Below, piece after piece: positions 16,098-24,868 of a DNA stretch of 64,000 nucleotides. Source of the stretch: Flavobacterium sp. ov086. GTDB taxonomy: Bacteria; Bacteroidota; Bacteroidia; Flavobacteriales; Flavobacteriaceae. The position numbers were made by a program, and so were the translations under genes. The notes under the pieces were generated by a model. It saw nothing but the letters and a program-made list of their open reading frames with translations. It searched no databases and was not told the DNA's origin. Location of the stretch: positions 1 to 64,000 of the forward strand of contig NZ_FZNL01000027.1 in assembly GCF_900187965.1 (NCBI RefSeq), given 5' to 3'. How positions within the stretch are numbered: position 1 is the stretch's first letter; each line of letters begins with the position of its first letter.

Positions 16098-17675
16098 TTA
16101 GATATATTTTGCTGAAATTTCTTTTGCTGCTTTTTCGATAACATCAGTAATGTTGTCATCTAACTTACCAGCTTTCAACGCATTAAGCGTATCTTTATGT
16201 TTACTGTTTAAGTAAGCTAAGAAATCAGCTTCAAATTCTTTTACTTTATTTACAGGAACACTTTTCAATAAGTTTTTAGAACCTGCATAAATAATAGCTA
16301 CTTGATTTTCTACTGGATAAGGATCGTTTAAACCTTGTTTCAAAATCTCAACGTTTCTTTTTCCTTTTTCAATTACGTTTAAAGTAACTGAATCTAAGTC
16401 AGAACCAAATTTAGCGAAAGCTTCTAATTCACGGAATTGAGCTTGGTCTAATTTTAAAGTTCCAGAAACTTTTTTCATAGATTTAATCTGAGCATTACCT
16501 CCAACACGAGATACAGAAATACCTACGTTGATCGCAGGACGAACTCCAGAGTTGAATAAATCTCCATCAAGGAAAATCTGACCATCTGTAATCGAAATTA
16601 CGTTTGTTGGGATGTATGCAGAAACGTCACCAGCCTGAGTCTCAATAATTGGTAAAGCAGTTAATGAACCACCACCTTTTACGATAGACTTAATAGAATC
16701 TGGTAAATCATTCATGTTTTTAGCAATTCCATTATCTGCAATTACTTTACAAGCACGCTCTAATAAACGAGAGTGTAAGTAGAAAACGTCTCCAGGATAT
16801 GCCTCACGTCCCGGTGGTCTTCTTAATAAAAGAGAAACCTCACGGTAAGCAACAGCTTGTTTAGATAAATCATCATAAACAATTAAAGCCGGACGACCTG
16901 AATCTCTAAAATATTCTCCAATTGCAGCACCTGCGAAAGGAGCATAAACTTGCATTGGAGCTGGATCAGAAGCATTAGCTGCAACAATAACGGTATAAGC
17001 CATTGCACCTTTTTCTTCTAACATTTTAGCAATTCCTGCTACAGTTGAAGCTTTTTGCCCAATTGCAACATATATACAGAATACAGGTTTTCCTGCATCG
17101 TAAAATTCTTTTTGATTTAAGATTGTATCGATACAAACAGTTGATTTACCTGTTTGACGGTCACCAATAACAAGCTCACGTTGTCCACGACCAACTGGGA
17201 TCATAGCATCAACAGCTTTAATACCTGTTTGTAATGGCTCAGTTACCGGCTGACGGAAAATAACTCCAGGAGCTTTTCTCTCTAAAGGCATCTCGTATAA
17301 ATCTCCACCAATTGGTCCTTTTCCATCAATTGGAAAACCAAGAGTGTTAACTACACGTCCTACCATTTGCTCACCTACTTTAAGAGAAGCAATACGTTGT
17401 GTTCTTTTTGCTGTTGATCCTTCTTTGATTCCTGTTGATGGTCCTAAAAGTACCACACCAACATTGTCTTCTTCAAGGTTCAATACAATAGCTTCAAGTC
17501 CGTTGTCAAATTCAACTAACTCACCATATTGTACATTAGATAGCCCGTAAATACGAGCAATACCGTCTCCAACTTGAAGTACCGTTCCTACTTCCTCTAG
17601 CGTAGCACCAGATTCAAAACCTTCTACTTGCTTTCTTAATATTGCTGAAATTTCAGCAGGTTTGATTTCCGCCAT
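16098..17675 (-). CDS. atpA: ATP synthase F1 subunit alpha
   Basis: A 525-residue protein, full length. The P-loop is GDRQTGKS, followed by CIYVAIGQK, and the catalytic arginine region is the conserved alpha motif VGISVSRVGG. Alpha subunits bind nucleotide at the non-catalytic sites and help form the catalytic ones with beta. It is encoded between atpH and atpG with gaps of 39 and 91 bp. Confidence 0.98.
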   Translation of the reverse strand: MAEIKPAEISAILRKQVEGFESGATLEEVGTVLQVGDGIARIYGLSNVQYGELVEFDNGLEAIVLNLEEDNVGVVLLGPSTGIKEGSTAKRTQRIASLKVGEQMVGRVVNTLGFPIDGKGPIGGDLYEMPLERKAPGVIFRQPVTEPLQTGIKAVDAMIPVGRGQRELVIGDRQTGKSTVCIDTILNQKEFYDAGKPVFCIYVAIGQKASTVAGIAKMLEEKGAMAYTVIVAANASDPAPMQVYAPFAGAAIGEYFRDSGRPALIVYDDLSKQAVAYREVSLLLRRPPGREAYPGDVFYLHSRLLERACKVIADNGIAKNMNDLPDSIKSIVKGGGSLTALPIIETQAGDVSAYIPTNVISITDGQIFLDGDLFNSGVRPAINVGISVSRVGGNAQIKSMKKVSGTLKLDQAQFRELEAFAKFGSDLDSVTLNVIEKGKRNVEILKQGLNDPYPVENQVAIIYAGSKNLLKSVPVNKVKEFEADFLAYLNSKHKDTLNALKAGKLDDNITDVIEKAAKEISAKYI

Positions 17676-17714
17676 CTTAAATTTATAATTTAGACACTTT
17701 TATGTGTAATAAAA

Positions 17715-18245
17715 CTAATTACTTAACTCTCTTTTTAATACCTGCAATCTGTTTGCAACAGAAGCATTGTATTGTTGATCACCTATTCTTAAAATAAATC
17801 CTCCAATAATTGACGGATCTACTATATTTTCTATTGTTATTTTTTTATCTGACAATGTTGCAATTTTAGCCAAAACTTTAGCTTCTAAAGCAGCATCCAT
17901 AGGAATTGCAGTTGTAACTTTCGCTACTTCAACACCATTACTTTGATCAAATAATTTATTGTATTCAAGAGCTATTGCCTCAAGAATTTCAAATCTTTTA
18001 TTTTCGAACAATAAATGAAATAACCCTTTAGTTACACCATTTACATTTGCGAAAACTTCTAAAAGAGCACTCTCTTTAACTTCAACTTTAGTTGGGCTTT
18101 GGATAAAGGTACTCAATTCTATATTGGAACCAATTGTTGAAGCAATTGATTTCATATCGTTACTGACAGCTTCGGCAACACCTTTAGAGTTTGCTAAGTC
18201 CAGAATTGCTTGTGCATAACGAATTGCTGCTCTTGTACTTGCCAT
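17715..18245 (-). CDS. atpH: ATP synthase F1 subunit delta (OSCP)
   Basis: A 176-residue protein. The N-terminal helical domain begins with RAAIRYAQAILDLA, and the C-terminal domain holds the family pattern DPSIIGGFILRIGDQ near the end. It connects the peripheral stalk (subunit b) with the top of F1. It lies 4 bp after atpF. Confidence 0.96.
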   Translation of the reverse strand: MASTRAAIRYAQAILDLANSKGVAEAVSNDMKSIASTIGSNIELSTFIQSPTKVEVKESALLEVFANVNGVTKGLFHLLFENKRFEILEAIALEYNKLFDQSNGVEVAKVTTAIPMDAALEAKVLAKIATLSDKKITIENIVDPSIIGGFILRIGDQQYNASVANRLQVLKRELSN

Positions 18246-18249
18246 AATC

Positions 18250-18741
18250 TTAGTTTAACTTTACGTCACCTAACAATTTCTCTACTAATTTAGTTTGAGA
18301 TTCTTTGTTAGATAATTCTTCTTTCAATAATTTTTCAGCAATGCTTAATGATAAAGTTGAAACTTGTGATTTCAATTCAGCCATAGCAGCATTTTTTTCA
18401 TTTTCTATTGCCAATTTAGCTTGAGCAATCAATTTTTGACCTTGCTCTTGTGCTTCATTTTTAGAATCAGCTATCATTTGCTCTTTCATTTCACGAGCTT
18501 CTTTTAACATTGCATCGCGTTCTGCACGAGCTTCTTTCAAGATACGCTCATTGTCTGCAGTTAAATTCTGCATTTCTAAACGTGCTGCTTCTGCAGATGC
18601 TAAAGCATTGTTGATAGATTCCTCACGGCTTTTTACAGCTCCCAATATCGGTTTCCAAGCAAATTTTGCCAAAAGAATGAAGAAAACAATAAAGATAATT
18701 GTTGTCCAAAAAATTAAACTTTCTGGTGAAGTTAATTGCAT
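18250..18741 (-). CDS. atpF: ATP synthase Fo subunit b
   Basis: A 163-residue protein. One N-terminal membrane helix (about 8-26, LIFWTTIIFIVFFILLAKF) is followed by a long charged, alanine-rich helix forming the right-handed coiled coil of the peripheral stalk. KPILGAVKSRE after the membrane segment is typical of b subunits. It lies downstream of atpE, from which it is separated by a terminator-like hairpin. Confidence 0.97.
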   Translation of the reverse strand: MQLTSPESLIFWTTIIFIVFFILLAKFAWKPILGAVKSREESINNALASAEAARLEMQNLTADNERILKEARAERDAMLKEAREMKEQMIADSKNEAQEQGQKLIAQAKLAIENEKNAAMAELKSQVSTLSLSIAEKLLKEELSNKESQTKLVEKLLGDVKLN

Positions 18742-18781
18742 AACAGTATATATTTAAAATTTGTTTGTCGTTTTTTTGAAA

Positions 18782-18814
18782 AAACTTCCTGAAGCCAACC
18801 GCTACAGGAAGTTT
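18782..18814 (-). terminator. Intra-operon hairpin between atpE and atpF
   Basis: On the minus strand, AAACTTCCTG and CAGGAAGTTT form a 10-bp stem with a 13-base loop, followed by a run of T. It is a partial terminator or a 3' stabilising structure directly behind atpE. This fits the need for many c subunits (a ring of about 8-15) per enzyme. Confidence 0.65.
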
Positions 18815-18825
18815 AATTTTTTTAA

Positions 18826-19029
18826 TTATGCGTTTGTGATTAACGCAACAACTACTGCGAAAAGAGCAACACCTTCAATAAGTGCAGCAGCAATAATCAT
18901 AGCAGTCTGAATTTTTCCAGCAGCTTCTGGTTGACGAGCGATAGCGTCCATTGCAGAACCACCAATTTTTCCAATACCAAGACCTGCACCAATTACAGCT
19001 AATCCAGCTCCGATTCCAGCTAATACCAT
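18826..19029 (-). CDS. atpE: ATP synthase Fo subunit c
   Basis: A 67-residue two-helix proteolipid. Helix 1 has the glycine pattern GAGLAVIGAGLGIG, the polar loop is ARQPEA, and helix 2 carries the ion-binding glutamate at residue 52 (AALIEGVALF). The residue after Glu52 is Gly, not the Ser or Thr of sodium-binding c rings, so proton coupling is likely. Confidence 0.97.
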   Translation of the reverse strand: MVLAGIGAGLAVIGAGLGIGKIGGSAMDAIARQPEAAGKIQTAMIIAAALIEGVALFAVVVALITNA

Positions 19030-19069
19030 AATAATAAATTTATATAGTTAATAATTAATAAAACTCTAA

Positions 19070-20245
19070 TTAATGATGATCGTGCTCTTCAACAGCCTGA
19101 CCAATAAATAATGCTGAAAGCAAAGTAAATACATACGCTTGCAAAGCAGCAACTAACATTTCTAAAACACTCATGAACAATACGAATGCTCCGGCAACTG
19201 GTCCTACAGCAATACTTTTGAAAATGAAGATTAAAGAAACTAAACTCAAAATGATAATGTGACCAGCAGTAATGTTTGCGAATAAACGAATCATTAATGC
19301 AAATGGTTTAGTAAGCATTCCGATAATTTCTACAGGAATCATGATTGGAGCCAACCACACAGGAACTCCTGGTGTGTTGAAAATATGTCCCCAGTAAGAT
19401 TTATTTCCGCTTAAAGTTGTAACGATGAAAGTGATAAATGCCATTACAAATGTAAAGTAGATATTACCTGTTAAGTTAGAACTGAATGGGAAGAAAGGAA
19501 TTAATCCAATAAGGTTGTTAATCCAAATGAAGAAAAAGATTGTCAAAAGGTATGGCATATATTTTCCAGCCTTTTTTGTACCAATATTTGGAACAGCAAT
19601 TTCGTCTCTAACATAAGTAACCAACGGTTCTAAGAATCCAGCTAATCCTGTTGGTGCATTTGGGTTTTTCTTATAAGATCTTGCAACTGCAAAAAATAAG
19701 AAGAACAAAATAATTGCAGACATCAACATAGAAAAAACATTCTTTGTGATAGAAAAATCTAAAGGTCTTGCATCAAAAGCAAAAGCACCTGTATTTTTCT
19801 GATCAGCTGTCATTGTTTCGAATTTATCCGCATAAAAAATTATTTCTTTATAACGAACTAATTTCTCACCGTTAATATCAACTACATGCTCACCTGAATT
19901 ATCGTGGTGAAATTTTGCAGATGAAAAAATCTCCAATCCGTTATTCGTCCATAAAATAACTGGAAGACTAAAAGAAATTGGATGCCCATCCCAATCAGCG
20001 ATATGAAAATCATGAGAATCTCCAATGTGTGAATTGATTAATTCACTAGCATTAAATTCTTCTTCGATCTTGTGACCAACATTTTCCCCATGAGCGCTTG
20101 TTTCTCCATGATTTCCTTCTACTGTCTCAACTGTTTCATGTTTCACAGAAACACTATCAACAGGAGTTGAAGCAAAATTTGTCGACGAAGTAAGTGCTAA
20201 TAAGGTAACTAATAAGTACTGGACTGGTTTATTTGAAATTATCAT
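19070..20245 (-). CDS. atpB: ATP synthase Fo subunit a, with long N-terminal extension
   Basis: The open frame runs to 20359, but the start is placed at the ATG 20243-20245 (391 residues). A perfect -7 box lies just upstream at 20287-20294, and the protein then begins with a signal-peptide-like segment (MIISNKPVQYLLVTLLALTS). After it comes a His/Glu-rich region of about 150 residues predicted outside the membrane. The canonical a-subunit follows, with five or six helices and the essential Arg in LMIRLFANITAGH. The C-terminus is VEEHDHH. The long extension makes this much longer than the ~270 residues of E. coli a subunit. Confidence 0.95.
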   Translation of the reverse strand: MIISNKPVQYLLVTLLALTSSTNFASTPVDSVSVKHETVETVEGNHGETSAHGENVGHKIEEEFNASELINSHIGDSHDFHIADWDGHPISFSLPVILWTNNGLEIFSSAKFHHDNSGEHVVDINGEKLVRYKEIIFYADKFETMTADQKNTGAFAFDARPLDFSITKNVFSMLMSAIILFFLFFAVARSYKKNPNAPTGLAGFLEPLVTYVRDEIAVPNIGTKKAGKYMPYLLTIFFFIWINNLIGLIPFFPFSSNLTGNIYFTFVMAFITFIVTTLSGNKSYWGHIFNTPGVPVWLAPIMIPVEIIGMLTKPFALMIRLFANITAGHIIILSLVSLIFIFKSIAVGPVAGAFVLFMSVLEMLVAALQAYVFTLLSALFIGQAVEEHDHH

Positions 20246-20286
20246 TATTAAATCTGTATCTAATTTTAGGTTCCAAAAATTTTTTG

Positions 20287-20294
20287 CAAAGGTA
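20287..20294 (-). promoter_or_regulatory. Bacteroidota-type -7 box upstream of atpB
   Basis: On the minus strand this reads TACCTTTG, a perfect match to TAnnTTTG, 41 bases before the chosen atpB start. No clear -33 TTTG is seen at the right distance. It implies that the core atp genes can be transcribed separately from the upstream sprE/bactofilin genes. Confidence 0.6.
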
Positions 20295-20379
20295 CATTTA
20301 AAATTGAAAATTGAAAATTTATATATGTAATTTTTAATATTTAAGTTTTTAAGAGGCAATCTTATTGTTAATAAAGCAA

Positions 20380-20763
20380 TTAACCTCTGTTTATTAAGCG
20401 AATTGTGAAATATGTTTCGAAAAGTAAAAATAAAAAATAAGGGATAAAAAATGTACTAATATCAACAATCGGATTTTTAACATGTGCTTTTATCAAAGGA
20501 ATTAAAAAAACGATAGCAGCCATCATTCTAATAAAGCTCGCGCCAAGAAAAGCAAATCCTGTATAATTTGCGAAATTCTTATGTACAAAAATCAAAAAGA
20601 GATATACCAAAAAAGTTGCTACAATATTAAATAAATAGATACTCCATGCTGAGTACAGGAAGACGAATTTATCTGATAGGAATTGCATGGCAAAATATTG
20701 CGCAACAAATAATACAATAGAGAAAGGAAGGAAATACTTTAGAAAATCGGTAGTCTTGTTCAT
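20380..20763 (-). CDS. Membrane protein of the atp operon, function unknown (AtpI-like position)
   Basis: A 127-residue protein with four hydrophobic segments (about 10-28, 39-59, 69-92 and 104-121). It shares a base with the stop of the AtpZ-like gene (TAATG), so the two are coupled. In size, topology and place it resembles AtpI-type accessory proteins that help c-ring assembly. The sequence belongs to a Bacteroidota-specific uncharacterised family. The assembly role is inference from position. Confidence 0.8.
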   Translation of the reverse strand: MNKTTDFLKYFLPFSIVLFVAQYFAMQFLSDKFVFLYSAWSIYLFNIVATFLVYLFLIFVHKNFANYTGFAFLGASFIRMMAAIVFLIPLIKAHVKNPIVDISTFFIPYFLFLLFETYFTIRLINRG

Positions 20764-20984
20764 TATTTATTCAAATTTTTTACTTGTCTTAAAACATTAT
20801 AAAGTGCTAAAAAGACCGAAAATAGTGAAAAAATAATTGTCCACAATGAACCACCGTTTGAATACTTCTCATCTAGCTTCACTCCCAGATAGGAAAATAT
20901 AAAAATAATAATTCCCATTTGAATGGGAATATTAACAAAAACTAACCATTTATTGTTTGAGTTCTTCTTTGGTTCCTTTTCCAT
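20763..20984 (-). CDS. AtpZ/AtpI-like ATP synthase accessory protein
   Basis: A 73-residue protein with two membrane helices (about 13-32 and 43-64) and the family-like motif YLGVKLDEKY followed by LWTIIFSLFSVFLALYNVLRQ between and within them. AtpZ proteins form a complex with AtpI that supports ATP synthase assembly or cation uptake. Its first 35 bp overlap the end of the bactofilin gene in another frame. Confidence 0.85.
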   Translation of the reverse strand: MEKEPKKNSNNKWLVFVNIPIQMGIIIFIFSYLGVKLDEKYSNGGSLWTIIFSLFSVFLALYNVLRQVKNLNK

Positions 20985-21363
20985 CTTTTAATGTAACTTC
21001 TTTAGTGTTATTTGTTAACATTGCGCAAGTTGCTGTAAACTCTGCTCCAGGTTCGATAGATAATTTTCCAACAATAACTTCTCCGTGAATACGGGCTGTT
21101 GCTTTTATATTAAGGACTTCTAAAACTTTAATTTTTCCTTGAAACTCTCCTTCAATATCAGCGTTATTACAAACAATTTCTCCTTTAATAATTCCCGATG
21201 CTCCGATAACTAATTTTCCTTGCGAAGTAAAATTTCCAATCAATTCTCCGTCCAATCTAAAATCAGCTTTTGAAACGATATCACCAATTATAGAAGTACC
21301 TTCTACTATTCTATTTGTTTTTCCTAAGAGTTCTGTTCCGTTTTTTTTGACTTTATCAAACAT
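20950..21363 (-). CDS. Bactofilin family polymer-forming cytoskeletal protein
   Basis: A 137-residue protein. The core (about 20-115) shows repeated short beta strands with G-I-G and D-I-E-G patterns (IVGDIVSKADFRLDGELIGN, GASGIIKGEIVCNNADIEG), giving the right-handed beta helix of bactofilins. Flanking tails are polar. Bactofilins form non-nucleotide-dependent filaments that position envelope enzymes. It is 2 bp after sprE and overlaps the AtpZ-like gene, so it is co-transcribed with both. Confidence 0.93.
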   Translation of the reverse strand: MFDKVKKNGTELLGKTNRIVEGTSIIGDIVSKADFRLDGELIGNFTSQGKLVIGASGIIKGEIVCNNADIEGEFQGKIKVLEVLNIKATARIHGEVIVGKLSIEPGAEFTATCAMLTNNTKEVTLKDGKGTKEELKQ

Positions 21364-21365
21364 GA

Positions 21366-23990
21366 TTATGGGGTTTTTGGGGCTAAATAAGTTTCGAGAT
21401 TTTTTTTAATTTGAATCACTTTATAATTATCACTCGATATGATAATTGCAGGTTGTGTGATTTTATACTTATTATCATCTCTAAAAACTTCTGAAACATC
21501 TTTGGCATAAGCCTCCGATTTTAAACCATGTATAACTACAAAACTTTGTGTTCTATTGTATTTATCAAAAGAAGTTGTTAACCTTTCATAATTTTCAACT
21601 AACAAAAATACTCTGATTGCCTCTTCAATTTTTTTGAGTGCTTTAGTATCTTCTTTTGAAATCACATATATAATTTTCCAGTTTTTATTGTCAACGGTAG
21701 TAAAATCAAGCTTTTCTAAACTTGGAACTTGCTTCTCTAAAATTTCTCTGGCATTTTTACCTTCTTCACTATTCGGATAATTATCTGCAACTGATTCTAA
21801 TCCTTTTTTATAAGCTGCCAAACCATTTACTTTTCCTAAAGTATTTGCTTTCAACAATTCATATTTAGAAACAATTTCGTCACCGGAATATTGATTAATC
21901 AGATTGTCTATGTTATCCAAAACAGTTTCAAATTGTTCTTCTTGAAACAGTTTGTACCATTTTTGATATTCCTTATCGGCTGATGCCAAATCATCTGGAT
22001 TCGCATTATTTAAAATCTGCGCATATCTCGAATTTGGATAATTGGTAATAATATCAGACTTAACTCTTTCGGCTTTAGCAGGATTTGTAATCTGATAGAT
22101 TTTATACAAATTATACATCGATGGCAAAATCAATTTTTCCTCCGGATTGTTTTTTAATAATTGTTCGAGTTTGTCGCTCGCCAAATTGTATTCTTTAAAC
22201 TTTTCTTTATAAATAAGTCCTAATTGATAGTATGAAAAATTACGTTCTTTATTTATACTATCCATCGCAACTTGTGTTGTTGGAAGTTGTTTTTCGTAAA
22301 AGTCAGTAGTATATTTTTCGATCACAATAGTATCTTTCAGAGCATTTGCCGCATCTTTACTGTTTATTGTATCGTTCATTGCTGCATTATTCGCAGATCT
22401 TAATCCGGCTAATCTCCAGTTTCCTCCTAAAGTTCTATTCCCCCACATTTTCTTGAATTGCAGTTTTCCATAAGCAACCGTTGTTGGATTATAAAAATAG
22501 AACGTACTTGCGGTTTCGTTTCCACCGGGGAGCGTTGGTGTTCCAGGATCTGTTGGCATTCCTGTAGAGTTTGGATTAATAGCTGTTGGCGAATTACCAG
22601 TACTATTATTCCGATCGATATTTGCTAATTTTTCTTTCTCTTTTTCTTGTAAAATACGTTTTGCTTCATCTTTCTTTTTAAGCTCAGCAATATATCCTTC
22701 AAAATAAATTTTTCGATCCGGATCAGACAAACCTTTAACCTTTATAATACTATCATCGCGTTTTGCAATACCTTCATATTTAATTACGTTGTCAAGATTT
22801 TTTCTGTTTTTTTCAATAAAAGCATATTCTCTGGTTTTCTTATCCAATTTTGTTAATGTACTGTCATAATATTTGGCAGCCATTGTATAATCGGTATTTT
22901 TGAAATACATGTTTCCAATATTTCTGTAAGTCGAAGCCACTAAATAAGAATCTTTAGATCTTCTTGCCAATGATTTATTGTAAAATATTAGAGCTGTATC
23001 CTGTACCTTATACTTATCAAAAAAGACACCCATTTCATAAAAAAGGATATCATAATAAGGTCGGTTTTCACGATCGCTAACCAGTTTATTATACATCTCA
23101 ATAAACAAATCCTGATTGCCGTTTTGATAATCGAACATTTCTGCTTTTTTAGCATAAGCATGCATCATGTATTTTCGATCTGCTTTTCGATTCATATCAA
23201 TTACGCCATCATAAAAATAATTCGCACTATCTTTTTTTCCGGCTTCCTGATACATCTGTCCTAAAATAAAACGATATCTCGCTCTGTCTTCTTTTATCTT
23301 GGTAAATTTCTCGGCAACCTTAAGTTTCGTTATAGCACTATCTTTTTCTTCTAAGTTTAAAAATGCTTCTGCCAATAAAGCATTTGCATCCGAAAAAGTT
23401 TGTTTATCTAAATCTGTTTTCTTTAATAGAAGATTAATGTTTTTTATCACAATAGCGTCATTTCCTAAACGCATATTGGTTTTTTCTCGCCAAATTTTTG
23501 CTGTATAAATATTACTGCTATTTGGGTATTTGTATAAAATATAATTAAATGCTTCAAGTGCCGGAATAAATCGTTGATCGTAATATCTGGCTTTACCAAG
23601 CATTAAATAAGCTTCATCTATTTGATAGTTTTTTTCTCTTCCTCCAATATTCATTGAATGCTTCTGAATAGCTTTTGTTGCTTTTGTTTCGGCTTTTTCA
23701 AAATCAGCATTTTTAGACTTTTCCCCTTCAGAAAAATTCTCGTCAATTTGCATTTTTTCAATAGGCAATATCTGCCAGAAATTATCCTGATTATTAGCCT
23801 GAATAGATTTCAACCCTTTATCAAGACCAATCCCGCCATTATACAAAATATTATACTTTGTACTTAAAGCGTGCGAATTTCTAGATAGAAAAGTATTCTT
23901 TTTGGTAGAACAAGCTATCAAAAAGAGCAAAATCACGAGAACAAAACTATATTTTAGAGTATTCTTTTTCAATAGAAAAGAGTTTATCAA
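21366..23990 (-). CDS. sprE: SprE/PorW gliding motility and type IX secretion lipoprotein
   Basis: An 874-residue lipoprotein. Lipobox LIAC gives acylated Cys27, and then STKKNTFLSRNSHALSTKYN, the hallmark opening of SprE. The body contains many TPR-like helical hairpins (about 130-420 and 590-780), a Pro/Thr/Gly-rich linker (about 465-495) and a C-terminal alpha/beta domain. SprE/PorW is an essential outer part of the type IX secretion system that moves adhesins for gliding. No ATG is available: either the TTG at 23988-23990 or the TTG at 23970-23972 (giving MKKNTLKY) starts it, and the latter gives the more usual signal peptide. Confidence 0.92.
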   Translation of the reverse strand: MINSFLLKKNTLKYSFVLVILLFLIACSTKKNTFLSRNSHALSTKYNILYNGGIGLDKGLKSIQANNQDNFWQILPIEKMQIDENFSEGEKSKNADFEKAETKATKAIQKHSMNIGGREKNYQIDEAYLMLGKARYYDQRFIPALEAFNYILYKYPNSSNIYTAKIWREKTNMRLGNDAIVIKNINLLLKKTDLDKQTFSDANALLAEAFLNLEEKDSAITKLKVAEKFTKIKEDRARYRFILGQMYQEAGKKDSANYFYDGVIDMNRKADRKYMMHAYAKKAEMFDYQNGNQDLFIEMYNKLVSDRENRPYYDILFYEMGVFFDKYKVQDTALIFYNKSLARRSKDSYLVASTYRNIGNMYFKNTDYTMAAKYYDSTLTKLDKKTREYAFIEKNRKNLDNVIKYEGIAKRDDSIIKVKGLSDPDRKIYFEGYIAELKKKDEAKRILQEKEKEKLANIDRNNSTGNSPTAINPNSTGMPTDPGTPTLPGGNETASTFYFYNPTTVAYGKLQFKKMWGNRTLGGNWRLAGLRSANNAAMNDTINSKDAANALKDTIVIEKYTTDFYEKQLPTTQVAMDSINKERNFSYYQLGLIYKEKFKEYNLASDKLEQLLKNNPEEKLILPSMYNLYKIYQITNPAKAERVKSDIITNYPNSRYAQILNNANPDDLASADKEYQKWYKLFQEEQFETVLDNIDNLINQYSGDEIVSKYELLKANTLGKVNGLAAYKKGLESVADNYPNSEEGKNAREILEKQVPSLEKLDFTTVDNKNWKIIYVISKEDTKALKKIEEAIRVFLLVENYERLTTSFDKYNRTQSFVVIHGLKSEAYAKDVSEVFRDDNKYKITQPAIIISSDNYKVIQIKKNLETYLAPKTP

Positions 23991-24061
23991 GTTAACTTCT
24001 AAAAAGGATTTTTAGTATAATAACTTGTAAAAATACACTTCTTTTTTCAAACTTTAGAAAC

Positions 24062-24757
24062 TTATACCGCAAAAAACGATTCTAATTCTTGTAAGGTTTC
24101 TCTTGATGTTTGAATGTCTTTTACAATTTCTCCTTTATTAAGAGCAACAATTCGATCGCAAACCTCTACTGTATGCTGTAAATCATGGCTTGAAACCAAA
24201 ACAGTAACGTTTGGATCTTCTGCTAATTCTTTAATAATTTTTTTTAATCGGCTAACCGTGGTTGGATCTAAATTTGCAAAAGGTTCATCTAAAATGACAA
24301 CCTCAGGATTACCTATAAGTGTGGCAATTATCCCCACTTTCTTCTGATTTCCCTTAGATAAATCTCTCAAATATTTTTTATTATTGAGAATTTCTCCATT
24401 AAAAAACTCATCGTATTTCACCAATAAAGCATCAATATCAGCTTTGTTTTGATGGCGTAAATCTCCAATAAAATAAAAATATTCCTCAGGAGTTAAGTAT
24501 CCAATCAGGAAACTTTCATCCAAGAATGATCCTGTAAAAGATTTCCATTTTTCGTTTGTATTTACCTGAATATCATTGTTTTTAATAAATCCCGTCGAAG
24601 GTTGGATCAAATCTAATAACAAACTGAAGAAAGTCGTTTTTCCTGCTCCGTTATTGCCAACCAATCCAAAGCTTTGCCCTTTTGGAATTTCAAGATTACT
24701 AATGTTTAAAACTGTTGTACCGTTATATTGTTTTGAAAGTTGATTTACTTGTATCAT
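24062..24757 (-). CDS. ABC transporter ATP-binding protein
   Basis: A 231-residue ATPase. Walker A is GNNGAGKTT, the signature is LSKGNQKKV (a common variant of LSGGQ in ABC-2 type exporters), Walker B is VVILDEPFANLDP, and the switch His is in SSHD. It is partnered with the membrane protein encoded upstream at 24869-26329. Substrate unknown. Confidence 0.95.
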   Translation of the reverse strand: MIQVNQLSKQYNGTTVLNISNLEIPKGQSFGLVGNNGAGKTTFFSLLLDLIQPSTGFIKNNDIQVNTNEKWKSFTGSFLDESFLIGYLTPEEYFYFIGDLRHQNKADIDALLVKYDEFFNGEILNNKKYLRDLSKGNQKKVGIIATLIGNPEVVILDEPFANLDPTTVSRLKKIIKELAEDPNVTVLVSSHDLQHTVEVCDRIVALNKGEIVKDIQTSRETLQELESFFAV

Positions 24758-24868
24758 TTTTAACTGTTTAATTGTTGATTTGGTTAATCGTTAATTTGAT
24801 GTTTTTTTAATTTTTGATTTAGCCAATTGAAGCTAATTATCTAATTGACACATTTTCAAATTGACTAA
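24758..24868. repeat. AT-rich spacer with CTAATTATCTAATT-type repeat
   Basis: The 111-bp gap between the two ABC genes holds several degenerate copies of an (A)ATT(A/G)A motif, including the CTAATTATCTAATT block also found between atpA and atpG. No gene is seen. Confidence 0.4.

Noticed and set aside
18826..19029. Sodium-dependent ATP synthase
   Set aside because: The c-subunit ion site reads Glu52-Gly53 without the Ser/Thr ligand of sodium-binding rings.
19070..20359. Longer atpB reading frame starting at 20359
   Set aside because: The extra 38 residues lie upstream of a perfect -7 box, and the ATG at 20245 gives a good signal-peptide start.
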